Of a stretch of DNA of 64,000 nt, positions 18,900-26,678 are shown piece by piece. The DNA is taken from NCBI GenBank assembly GCA_938074205.1, contig CALJES010000002.1, positions 124,001 through 188,000 on the forward strand, written 5' to 3'. A model generated the notes under the pieces. That model saw only the letters and a list, made by a program, of their open reading frames with translations. It did not search any database and had not been told where the DNA came from. The DNA comes from an uncultured bacterium (lineage in GTDB: Bacteria > Armatimonadota > UBA5829). Numbering within the stretch: the stretch's first letter is position 1; every line of letters begins with the position of its first letter. Position numbers and translations under genes: made by a program.

Positions 18900-19015
18900 G
18901 ATGTCTGGAGGGTTTTTGGCTGAGGCGCGGAATATCGTCGGGTCACTAGCTCTGCGGACTCGGCCGAAAGCCGAGCACACTGGCCGGGTTACCGGTCCGG
19001 GAAGGAGCTGACTAA
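18900..19015 (+). other. Structured 5' leader of the subtilase gene, class unknown
   Basis: The leader contains at least two compact hairpins: CTCGGC/GCCGAG with a 5-nt loop (18959-18975) and a second GC-rich one around 18981-18996 (GGCCGG/CCGGTC, loop GTTA). The second resembles the 3' stem of c-di-GMP-I riboswitches (GCCGGGTTACCG). However, the conserved GACGCAAAGCC core of that class is not found upstream, so I do not assign it. Confidence 0.35.
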
Positions 19016-19018
19016 CTA

Positions 19019-19309
19019 ATGAGAACGCCTCGGATATCCAGAGCCCTTCGGCTTGGATTTTTCCTCGCTATTTCAGTTTGCGCTCTCGCGAGTCTGTTAC
19101 CTGCCTGCTGTGCAAGTGTTCGAGTCGAACAGCCTGAAAAGTTTGACCCAGCACTGCTCTCGAAGCTAGTCGAATTGCCCGCCACTCAGTGTCTGACAGT
19201 GTGGGTTAGGTTTAAGGACCGCCCAACGCTTGATCGTGCAGCGTGGCTTTCTTGGACCAAGACGCATCCTAACTTACCCCCGTTAATGAAGCTTACGTCC
19301 AGAAGCTAG
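19019..19309 (+). pseudogene. N-terminal part of frameshifted subtilase (signal peptide and propeptide)
   Basis: A 96-codon frame starts at ATG 19019 behind GGAG. It encodes a signal peptide (LGFFLAISVCALASLLPACCA) and a propeptide-like region with VRFKDRPTLDRAAWLSW. It runs out of frame right where the subtilase frame takes over. Adding one C to the run of five at 19277-19281 would make the reading continue as NLPPVNEAYVQKLAAVIG straight into the downstream frame. The two pieces are therefore one gene broken by a one-base deletion, a sequencing error or a frameshift event. Confidence 0.8.
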
Positions 19310-19314
19310 CTGCC

Positions 19315-22300
19315 GTGATAGGTGTGCGCTTACGTGCGGTGGACGAGCTTTGTAACGAGGTCTCGGTCGAACTGCCTGCCAGGTTGCTTAGGGTTATCGA
19401 GAGGTTCGACTTCGTAGACTGGTTTTCAGAGGTTGAGATGGGCGCGGAAGCGTGGTCGGTCGACAGCCACTCTTGCACTGATGATCACAAGTTTTCCCGC
19501 TGGGAGAAATGGGATAATCAGTCGATTTGGGTTACGCGAAGTCTTGTGAAACCGATGAGCACAATCAACATATCCGCACTGCACAATTCGCCGAACCTGT
19601 ATAACGGCTCAGGAATCAAGATTGGGATTCTTGACAGCGGCATCCGACGCGACCACGAATGCTTTGACGTTGCTAAGACCAAGACTAGCGATAACAACCT
19701 CAAAGTATGCTCCGAAAAGGATTTTACAGAGGGCAAGGGTGACAGCGACGATGGTAATGCGAACACGGCAGATGACGAAATAGGTCACGGCACTGCCTGC
19801 GCCGGAGTAGCAGCCGGGTATGACTATCACAATTCGGAGTACATTGGTACCGCTCCCGACGCAAAGCTGGCGATTGCCAAAGTTGGCTACTACGCAAACA
19901 ATCAAAGTAACTACCCACAGGACTACTGGGTTAACGGCATCAAGTGGCTGGTAAATGACGCCAAGGTAGACATTATCTCCTCTGCGATCAATTGGGACGC
20001 TACGGCAGATGGCAGGTTCAGAATCACGCGGTGGGCTGATTGGGCAGCAAAGCAAGGTGTTGTCTTATGCATCGCGATGGGGAACAAAGATAACCCCGCC
20101 GAGGGGTCGTTGAAGCCGCCTGCTGATGCGTTCAACTGTATAAGCGTCGCAGCCAGTAAAAACGACGGCGCTTCGATTGCCCCTTACAGCTGCAAGGGTA
20201 TGACTGGTGACAAGCGCCTGAAGCCCGATATCACTACTCCAGGCGGCAGCATAGACGAACAGGGCACGCCAGAGAAATACAACAACTACTGGATTTCGCT
20301 TCCCTGGCACGGCTACGTTGATGGTTACCAGTGGTGGTACGGAACAAGCTTCGCCACGCCGATAGTTGCCGGTGCTGTAGCTTGCATGATGGAGCGCAAC
20401 CCTTCACTTAAAGGCAAGCCGCTTCAAGTGCGCACTCGGCTCTGGGAGACGGCTGTTGACAAGGGAGCAGCTGGTCCGGATACAACCTGGGGCTTTGGGC
20501 TTATTGATGCAAATGCAGCAGCCACAAACGCAAAGCCGCAGATCATGATCAAAGATCTGGTCAAGGGCAAAGATAACGCCCGAGTAGACGATAGCGGTTT
20601 CATGCCATCTTGTGATGTCGGCGGCAACGGGGGAGGCAATCCCACTCCGAACGGCGTTTATGAGGGCGTTTGGACAGACGATCCGTTTTGGATTAGCCCT
20701 AGCATCTTTGTAGACAATAACCAGGACAACCAGCCCGATCAGCCAAATCAACCCATCGCCGGCCAGCTGAATCGTTTCAAGGTAAGGGTTGATAACATTG
20801 GCGATGCGGCCGCTACTGCCGGCAACATCCAGGTGAAGCTATATAAGACCGATCCAAACACCGGCATGAAAAACTGGGATCTTATAGACACCAAGATAGC
20901 GACATCTGATATTGGGGCGAATTCCTACGGATTTGTGGAACTCCAGTGGAATACGCCACCCCTGAATACGTTGGGCCAACAACATTGGTGCGTTGGAGCA
21001 ACCGTAGAGTACACTGCTGCGGGTTGGAGAAATGACAAGGCGCCTCTACCAGGTCAGGATCCGAACGGTACACGTCCCGCCTTTGACACATTGAAGTGCG
21101 ACAACCTGGCAATCCGAAATTTCTTTGTCCAGGCTCACGGCAGCCCAGTCGTACTCAAATTCAGAGTACAGAATACCACGGAGCTCTCAGGCCCCGTTCT
21201 GTTGCAGCTTCTGCCGCAGGAGCTGCCGCCGGGATGGTATGCGTATTTGAGCCAGGATATTTTTGTGCTCGCGCCGGGTCAGGAAGCATCCCCGCCGCCG
21301 ACCTTGACCATCTTTCCCAGCATGGACGCTCAGCCAGGAGATAGGTCCTTTGTGTCGGTCCAGGCTATTGGCCCTGACGGTTCTGTGCTTGGGGGCTTCA
21401 TGGCAAACACGTACGTCCCTGGCCCAGGAATCGTTCACGGTGATATAGCTACCACAAAAGGCGTGGCTTCACCTGTAGACCACGAGTGGACTTCCAGCAC
21501 GGATCCGTACGACGAAATGCTGCAGTTTCGACTGATCGCGCAAGGAGGTATTCCTCTCGAAGATATTCGACTCAAATCGGTGTCACTGTCAGCAACTGGA
21601 AGCGGCGATGATCTCGCTGATATATCGTCGGTCGATTTGTGGCTTGATGTAAACTCTGATGGCATCGTACAGAACCCGGGTGATATACATCTGGCCGACG
21701 GTACATACTCAGCGGACAACGGTTACCTCAAGCTCATACCCATGGGCGGCTACATACTTATGTCTGGCGCACTGGTTCATTTTCTTGTCAGCTATACGAT
21801 GAGCGGCACAGGGAACGTCGGAGACACCTACAAATTCGAGCTGGTCGACATAGACTCTGTTGGCATGATGTCGGGAGCGCGCGCGGGCATTCTGGGGTTG
21901 TCAATCGAAAGCTGCGAAACGGTACGTGGACCTATTCCCGTAAGCACGCTTACAGCGAACAAGGGTTTGTGTAGTCCAGTAGATCATTGGGGGCTTGCCG
22001 ACGAGGAGAGTGTAATGTTGCAAGTGTACCTCTCGGCAGATCGTTGGGAGCCTTTAGACATAGCCTCGATATCGATCTCCGCGAGCGGAACCGGGGATGA
22101 CGCCGGCGACATCTCAGCGGTTAAGATCTATTTGGACTCTAACAGCAATGGCAAGGTGGACGGGGGCGAGCAGCTGGTCGGCAGCGGCAAGTACCAAAGT
22201 GATGATGGCACTGTGGACATTGCCACGTCCTTGAGAATTGGTAAGTCTGGCGGTGTAAATTTATTGGTCACTTACGCGATGGGAAGTGGACTGACTCCCG

Positions 22301-23049
22301 GCAGCACCTATCAACTTACGATGACAGGCTTGTCAGCCGTAGGAGCGCTGACTGGCGAGCAAGCAGTCAAAGTGGGCTTGCCGATTGTAAGCTCAACACA
22401 GACCATCGGCCGGACGGTAGCGGGTGAGAATTACAAGATTGGCGATTGGCAGAAAGAACCGGACGGCACATTTGTTCGCCTGAAAGATGTCGTTGTCACC
22501 TTAGGATACAACACGTTTATAGATAGTAGGATCTATGTCGAGGAGCAAGATCGCACACACGGAATAATGATCTATGCTCCTACTGCGGGTTTGTCTGCCG
22601 TCGAAGGTCAAATACTCGATATAGACGGGGTGATTGATACTGACCCAGTTACGATGGAACGCCGCATTGTTCAACCCAGCGCGATCCTTAAGGGCACTCG
22701 CGATTGGCTCAAACCGTTGGGTGTCAATCTGAAGAGTGTTGGTGGAGCGGACTTCGGTTCTTACAAGAAAGGTGTCACTTACGCAGTTGGTCTCAACAAT
22801 GTCGGTATGATGGTACGAGTGTTCGGCAGAATGACAGGAGGCGACGGGTCAAGCTTTTTCGTTCTCAGCGATAATTCCGTCAACTCTGTCTACGTCGACG
22901 TCAGCGGGCGTCGAATACCTTTCGGCTGGCCTCCAGCTGCCGGTTATGTAATGCTGAATGGCATCGTTACGCTTAGACTCGTAGAAGCCGAACTGAAGCC
23001 GACGGTTGTGCCCTGTCTGTTTCCAGAAATGGTCTGGTGTTTGCCCTAA
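19315..23049 (+). CDS. Multidomain subtilisin-like serine protease, catalytic and C-terminal part
   Basis: The frame of 1244 codons carries the S8 catalytic triad: Asp in KIGILDSGIRRDHECFD (about residue 105), His in GHGTACAGVAAG (about 158) and Ser in YGTSFATPIVAGA (about 344). Downstream are a CARDB-like segment (about 450-570), two tandem domains of about 150 residues each (about 708-865 and 878-1028, both with SPVDH and a DxNxDG-like loop), and two OB-like domains (about 1037-1130 and 1159-1244). The first codon here is only where the open frame can begin: the true start is 19019, in another frame, because of the lesion at 19277-19281. Expected location is outside the cell or on its surface. 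Confidence 0.85.
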   Translation: MIGVRLRAVDELCNEVSVELPARLLRVIERFDFVDWFSEVEMGAEAWSVDSHSCTDDHKFSRWEKWDNQSIWVTRSLVKPMSTINISALHNSPNLYNGSGIKIGILDSGIRRDHECFDVAKTKTSDNNLKVCSEKDFTEGKGDSDDGNANTADDEIGHGTACAGVAAGYDYHNSEYIGTAPDAKLAIAKVGYYANNQSNYPQDYWVNGIKWLVNDAKVDIISSAINWDATADGRFRITRWADWAAKQGVVLCIAMGNKDNPAEGSLKPPADAFNCISVAASKNDGASIAPYSCKGMTGDKRLKPDITTPGGSIDEQGTPEKYNNYWISLPWHGYVDGYQWWYGTSFATPIVAGAVACMMERNPSLKGKPLQVRTRLWETAVDKGAAGPDTTWGFGLIDANAAATNAKPQIMIKDLVKGKDNARVDDSGFMPSCDVGGNGGGNPTPNGVYEGVWTDDPFWISPSIFVDNNQDNQPDQPNQPIAGQLNRFKVRVDNIGDAAATAGNIQVKLYKTDPNTGMKNWDLIDTKIATSDIGANSYGFVELQWNTPPLNTLGQQHWCVGATVEYTAAGWRNDKAPLPGQDPNGTRPAFDTLKCDNLAIRNFFVQAHGSPVVLKFRVQNTTELSGPVLLQLLPQELPPGWYAYLSQDIFVLAPGQEASPPPTLTIFPSMDAQPGDRSFVSVQAIGPDGSVLGGFMANTYVPGPGIVHGDIATTKGVASPVDHEWTSSTDPYDEMLQFRLIAQGGIPLEDIRLKSVSLSATGSGDDLADISSVDLWLDVNSDGIVQNPGDIHLADGTYSADNGYLKLIPMGGYILMSGALVHFLVSYTMSGTGNVGDTYKFELVDIDSVGMMSGARAGILGLSIESCETVRGPIPVSTLTANKGLCSPVDHWGLADEESVMLQVYLSADRWEPLDIASISISASGTGDDAGDISAVKIYLDSNSNGKVDGGEQLVGSGKYQSDDGTVDIATSLRIGKSGGVNLLVTYAMGSGLTPGSTYQLTMTGLSAVGALTGEQAVKVGLPIVSSTQTIGRTVAGENYKIGDWQKEPDGTFVRLKDVVVTLGYNTFIDSRIYVEEQDRTHGIMIYAPTAGLSAVEGQILDIDGVIDTDPVTMERRIVQPSAILKGTRDWLKPLGVNLKSVGGADFGSYKKGVTYAVGLNNVGMMVRVFGRMTGGDGSSFFVLSDNSVNSVYVDVSGRRIPFGWPPAAGYVMLNGIVTLRLVEAELKPTVVPCLFPEMVWCLP

Positions 23050-23142
23050 GTTGTGGCTGGATATTTTACAGCGCTTCATCATTTCCTAGCTGCTCCTAGA
23101 TAAGTGCGGAATTGACAAAGCGCAGCAAGTGTATCGTTTCGC

Positions 23143-24429
23143 TTACTCAGGCGGTTCATTATTCTCGATAATTGCAGCATTGCCGATTTCATTTGCGATC
23201 GAGACGCCCTTGGCGCCGTTGTTCTCTGTAATGATCGCGCTCTTTGCACCTTTTCTCACAGCGATCGACTGTTCCGCAGTTGCAAAGGTGCACCCTCTTA
23301 TTTGCAACTTTCCGCCGTCAACCTCTACTAGCGGCTTCACATTTCCTTCTCTTCCGCTAGAAAGGTAGCAGTCCGAAAGTGAGAGGTATCCTTGCCCGTG
23401 CGATACCACGTTCTGAATGGAAGGACCCCAAAATGCACAGTTTACCAGGCGGACAGATCCGGTGCACGTCTTCTCAATCACCACAGCGACCGGGTTTTCT
23501 CCTGCAAACGCGACTAGTTGCGCGTTAGTAATCAGCAAACCCATCGGCTGGATTGCTTCGACCACAATACATCGCTGCGACCAATCCGACCCGATACCGC
23601 AGAACTGGCCGTTACACGCGCCGCTGGGCGTTTGGATAAATTTATATCCGATGTTGGTGGGGAAGACAAACGTGTTGGTCACATACTCCCAATCCGTTCG
23701 GCCAAATACAAACGCCTCTAGATTTTCAATCATGAACTTGTTGACTAGCTCAGAGTCACCGCCGACTTGCTTGGACCACCACCAGTGTCCATGTAGCTGC
23801 ACGTTGTCGATTCTGCCGATGTCGGTACATCCGTCTACGAAGATACCGCGCCTCAATGTGCAGCCGTACACACTTCTTATACGGTGCCGCACATTGGGTT
23901 CCGGTCCGACTCTTATACCGTTATAGCTGTTGACCAACGTTACGTGTTCAACAGTATTGTCGAATCCCTTCAAATGAAACGTCCAGGGATATGGACGAAT
24001 ATCCTTCACGTTTTGCTCCGGATAGTAGATTACCAGTCCAGTTACCGAACAGGAGTTTCCCATTTCAAATAAGGCAGGAGCATTTTCATTATCTCGACCG
24101 CCAGTGGCAAGTATGATCGAACCTACTAGTGGTTCAGAGTACTGCGGTGCTGCAGCTGATCCTTTTATGTGTACTCCAGGAGGGACTGTGATACTTCCGT
24201 TAACCAGATACTTTCCGGGTGGAATGCTGACAACACCGCCTTGCTTGGCGGCTGTATCGCAAGCCTTTTGAATCGCTTCTGTGTCGTCCGTTACTCCGTC
24301 AGCTCTTGCCCCAAAAGATCGTACGTCATGTACGCCTTCCAAATTGCTTCCTACATTGTCCGCACATTTAGAAACAGTAATTGCCAAACAGGAAATCGCC
24401 ACGACCAAACCAGAGGGTACATGTTGCAT
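23143..24429 (-). CDS. Secreted right-handed beta-helix protein (pectate-lyase superfamily), paralogue
   Basis: Predicted exported 428-residue protein with signal peptide (PSGLVVAISCLAITVSKCA) and the superfamily opening VRSFGARADGVTDDTEAI, then SIPPGKYLVNGSITVPPG. A long repetitive beta-rich region follows (for example VEHVTLVNSYNGIRVGP, FVDGCTDIGRIDNVQLHG). GGGAAGAACG precedes the ATG. It has the same layout as 7538-8713, and both contain a WGTFSN/TDWEY-type insert, so they probably arose by duplication. A polysaccharide-binding or lyase role is inferred from the fold; no catalytic residues are assigned. Confidence 0.75.
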   Translation of the reverse strand: MQHVPSGLVVAISCLAITVSKCADNVGSNLEGVHDVRSFGARADGVTDDTEAIQKACDTAAKQGGVVSIPPGKYLVNGSITVPPGVHIKGSAAAPQYSEPLVGSIILATGGRDNENAPALFEMGNSCSVTGLVIYYPEQNVKDIRPYPWTFHLKGFDNTVEHVTLVNSYNGIRVGPEPNVRHRIRSVYGCTLRRGIFVDGCTDIGRIDNVQLHGHWWWSKQVGGDSELVNKFMIENLEAFVFGRTDWEYVTNTFVFPTNIGYKFIQTPSGACNGQFCGIGSDWSQRCIVVEAIQPMGLLITNAQLVAFAGENPVAVVIEKTCTGSVRLVNCAFWGPSIQNVVSHGQGYLSLSDCYLSSGREGNVKPLVEVDGGKLQIRGCTFATAEQSIAVRKGAKSAIITENNGAKGVSIANEIGNAAIIENNEPPE

Positions 24430-24743
24430 CGTTCTTCCCTCGGTTTCACATCTCTTGAATGATCTCGCACACGGTTACAGTTCGCACATAGTACATTCAC
24501 CGAGTGTAATAGTTTTTTCCTGCCATCAACATTGCCGGAAAGCCTACTTGTCGCCGGGTACCTGTAGTAAGTGTTGATTCTACCAGTTGCTAAGTGGCAC
24601 TCAGTTGATGCTACGGTAGATTAGCATATCCATTTAGGTCTTTGCCCAAAGCCAGTTGATCGCATTACAAAATGAGTTTGGCTCGGTGCGAAGCTTGGTG
24701 ATTCACTCAACCCAGTAAAATTACCTGATTTTTACATTGACCG
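24430..24743. other. Intergenic stretch without recognised gene
   Basis: Between the divergent beta-helix and PEP-CTERM genes I see no coding frame with support. The only clear signals are the promoter and hairpin just downstream, listed separately. Confidence 0.6.
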
Positions 24744-24772
24744 TTGACATGACCTATATTCTGGGGTAAATT
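24744..24772 (+). promoter_or_regulatory. Sigma-70-type promoter of the PEP-CTERM peptide gene
   Basis: TTGACA (24744-24749, perfect), a 17-nt spacer and TAAATT (24767-24772). The predicted start near 24779 gives a leader of about 70 nt that consists mostly of the hairpin at 24792-24831. Confidence 0.6.
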
Positions 24773-24791
24773 GCCACTGGGCAAGTGTTTG

Positions 24792-24831
24792 AAAGTCGGG
24801 AAGGTTTCTCGTTTGGTTGCGAGAAGACTTT
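24792..24831 (+). promoter_or_regulatory. Two-tier hairpin in the leader of the PEP-CTERM gene
   Basis: Outer arms AAAGTC (24792-24797) and GACTTT (24826-24831) enclose inner arms TTCTCG (24806-24811) and CGAGAA (24820-24825). There is an 8-nt bulge (GGGAAGGT) on the 5' side only and an 8-nt loop. The fold ends 3 nt before the AAAGGAG Shine-Dalgarno. The position suggests control of translation, but no known class is recognised. Confidence 0.45.
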
Positions 24832-24847
24832 GGAAAGGAGAACGGGT

Positions 24848-25006
24848 ATGAAGAGATTGTGGTTCCTGATTCCAATGCTATCGTTAGCTGCCCCAGTATT
24901 TTCGGCGCCAGATAACGGCGTGGAGGTAATTCCTGAACCCGGCTCGATAGCAACGTTGGGTGTGGCGCTAGCGGGTCTAGCAGTCTATCTCAGAAAACGC
25001 AGATAG
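24848..25006 (+). CDS. Minimal PEP-CTERM sorting-signal protein
   Basis: A 52-residue product made almost only of targeting signals: a signal peptide (KRLWFLIPMLSLAAPVFSA, residues 2-20), a linker of about 8 residues, then PEPGS (about 30-34), a hydrophobic segment (IATLGVALAGLAVYL) and the basic tail RKRR. PEP-CTERM proteins are normally cut and anchored by an exosortase, which is not in this window. ATG 24848 has AAAGGAG 7 nt upstream. Cleaved at both ends it would release a peptide of only about ten residues. It may be a remnant, or a bona fide small surface peptide. Confidence 0.75.
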   Translation: MKRLWFLIPMLSLAAPVFSAPDNGVEVIPEPGSIATLGVALAGLAVYLRKRR

Positions 25007-25049
25007 CTTATATGCTTAGTTTTGGGCAAGAGGAAAGAAGGAGAGGGGT

Positions 25050-25081
25050 GGCCAGGCTACAAGCCTGGCCGATCGCTTTTT
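25050..25081 (+). terminator. Rho-independent terminator after the PEP-CTERM gene
   Basis: GGCCAGGC (25050-25057) and GCCTGGCC (25063-25070) form a perfect 8-bp stem with a 5-nt loop. After six further bases comes TTTTT. It lies 44 nt after the PEP-CTERM stop, ahead of the convergent bactofilin-like gene. Confidence 0.75.
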
Positions 25082-25093
25082 GAAATTGCTTTA

Positions 25094-26242
25094 TTAACTC
25101 AACAATGGCGGCTGGTCTATGCGCTTCAGAGTGCAGTGTGCCTCCCACAGAGTCAAACAGAACGCACCGAAGCCGACAATTGTAACAACTAGTTTGGCAA
25201 TCCATCCAAACAGCGGTAACTCGTAAAGGAGTGCAAAAATCACAGCTCCACACGCCAGCAAAGCCACACCAGAAATCCGTGCTCTGAATCTCTGCGCAAG
25301 ACATTTGCCCAATGCGAGGGCAACAAACAATCCTGATGCGTAGAGCAGCACCGCGTAAACCGCCAGAGAGGCCAGACCTAAAGGTATGCCTATTATTGTT
25401 ATCAGGGCAATCACAGATCCTATAGGCACCACTATCGTTGCAACAAGCCCAATTCCCAAAGATATCCAAAAAGATCTTGCTACCGTCTTGGCAGCTTGTA
25501 TTACCGGCTTAGGAGCAGTTGTCAACAACACAGTTCCGAAAATAATTGCTGCTGCCAACCGGCGGAGCCACCCTGAGAGCCTTGACCAAAACACCGGTCT
25601 CGACTTTTCCTCAGGCGGTAGCCTGTGCACGATTCGTCCTTGCACTTTAGCCTTTGGCGACTGCCATAAGCTATTCGGACTTTCGTAGTAGAGATCCCCT
25701 TTTATAACAGCGTGGTCTAGGAGCCTTACCTGGCTCGCTTTCGCGTACAAAGTTCCTCCAACCGTGCCGTCAATAATCAGCATGCGAGCTGCGATTCGCA
25801 CGTCACGTCCCACTTTTCCATTCAAGTTGACTGTTCCGCCGGCTATGAATGCATCTCTTCCAATAAGGCTTTTCTCGTTCAGTGTAACGCTTACTCCAAC
25901 CGCATATGCATTGTCTGCTATGCGAGAACGCACGCTTACGTACTTTCCAATAAGCCAAGCATCGTTGCCAACGGTGTCGTTAAGATCCAGAATTTGTCCG
26001 GCCAGAAATGCATACCCCTCAACTGGTGCGAAAACCTGGACCGTTTGAAAAGCGGCAGCTGCCAGATCGCCGTTTATTTTGGTCTGAATCCGGACTTTGA
26101 AAGCCGCGGCGAGTAGGTCTTCGTCACTGGACTCGCCTTTCGGCATCAGAATTATTGGCGCTGTCTTAAACTCAGCAGCGCTTGTCCACGGACAATGCCT
26201 GGCAACACACAAACACAGCAAGGCCGCAGTTAAAGTTTTCAT
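25094..26242 (-). CDS. Exported bactofilin-like beta-helix protein with C-terminal membrane domain (DUF8173-like)
   Basis: Predicted 382-residue protein. After a signal peptide (residues about 1-23) comes a polymer-forming, bactofilin-like repeat region (about 45-190) with short rungs such as GQILDLNDTVGNDAWLIG and GGTVNLNGKVGRDVRIAA. The second half has four or more membrane spans (LAAAIIFGTVLLTTA, LGIGLVATIVVPIGSVIALI, LASLAVYAVLLYASGLFVAL, VALLACGAVIFALLYELPL). This is a known arrangement of uncharacterised bacterial proteins, not the cytosolic cytoskeletal bactofilin. It may scaffold or organise the envelope. The gene appears monocistronic. Confidence 0.7.
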   Translation of the reverse strand: MKTLTAALLCLCVARHCPWTSAAEFKTAPIILMPKGESSDEDLLAAAFKVRIQTKINGDLAAAAFQTVQVFAPVEGYAFLAGQILDLNDTVGNDAWLIGKYVSVRSRIADNAYAVGVSVTLNEKSLIGRDAFIAGGTVNLNGKVGRDVRIAARMLIIDGTVGGTLYAKASQVRLLDHAVIKGDLYYESPNSLWQSPKAKVQGRIVHRLPPEEKSRPVFWSRLSGWLRRLAAAIIFGTVLLTTAPKPVIQAAKTVARSFWISLGIGLVATIVVPIGSVIALITIIGIPLGLASLAVYAVLLYASGLFVALALGKCLAQRFRARISGVALLACGAVIFALLYELPLFGWIAKLVVTIVGFGAFCLTLWEAHCTLKRIDQPPLLS

Positions 26243-26331
26243 TTCTACCTATAACCTCCACAGCTTCCGCAAAAGTGGCGGTAATTACACAGAGATAGTA
26301 GAATCAAAATATGGCTTAGCCTTTTTGTTTT

Positions 26332-26360
26332 TTGGGTAATAGAGAATAACACGATATAAT
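26332..26360 (+). promoter_or_regulatory. Sigma-70-type promoter of the ferredoxin gene
   Basis: TTGGGT (26332-26337), a 17-nt spacer and a perfect TATAAT (26355-26360), about 33 nt before the start codon. Confidence 0.6.
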
Positions 26361-26392
26361 TCCTAAAACTACTACAGGAGGTAAGAAAACAA

Positions 26393-26608
26393 ATGCCATA
26401 CAGAATATTCGTTGACCGGAGCAAATGTCAAGGAATAGGTGCGTGTGTCGGTGTTGCGCCAGACGTATTCGAGATTGACTCTGAGGGCAAGTCCGTCGTT
26501 ATAAATCCGGAAGGCGCTGACGATGATACGATTCTACAAGCGGCTGAGGCATGCCCATTGGAAGCTATAACCCTCTATAACGAGAACGGCGAGCAAGTTT
26601 ATCCTTAG
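26393..26608 (+). CDS. Single-cluster ferredoxin, probably [3Fe-4S]
   Basis: Predicted 71-residue electron carrier. The cluster-binding segment reads DRSKCQGIGACVGVAPDVFE: the second Cys of the usual CxxCxxC motif is replaced by Ile, leaving C11, C17 and C54 (EACPLEAI). Three-Cys ferredoxins of this kind usually hold [3Fe-4S] or a labile [4Fe-4S] cluster. AGGAGGT lies 10 nt before the ATG. The gene has its own promoter and a strong terminator, so it is an independent unit whose redox partner is unknown. Confidence 0.88.
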   Translation: MPYRIFVDRSKCQGIGACVGVAPDVFEIDSEGKSVVINPEGADDDTILQAAEACPLEAITLYNENGEQVYP

Positions 26609-26644
26609 TAGAATCTAATTAGGTAGCCGCTCTTATTTTTTAAG

Positions 26645-26678
26645 ACGTGCCTCGTGCACCAACGAGGCACGTATTTTT
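26645..26678 (+). terminator. Rho-independent terminator after the ferredoxin gene
   Basis: ACGTGCCTCGT (26645-26655) pairs perfectly over 11 bp with ACGAGGCACGT (26662-26672) around a 6-nt loop, followed by ATTTTT. Confidence 0.9.

Noticed and set aside
18981-18996. c-di-GMP-I riboswitch before the subtilase
   Set aside because: Only the 3' stem resembles the class; the conserved GACGCAAAGCC core is missing.
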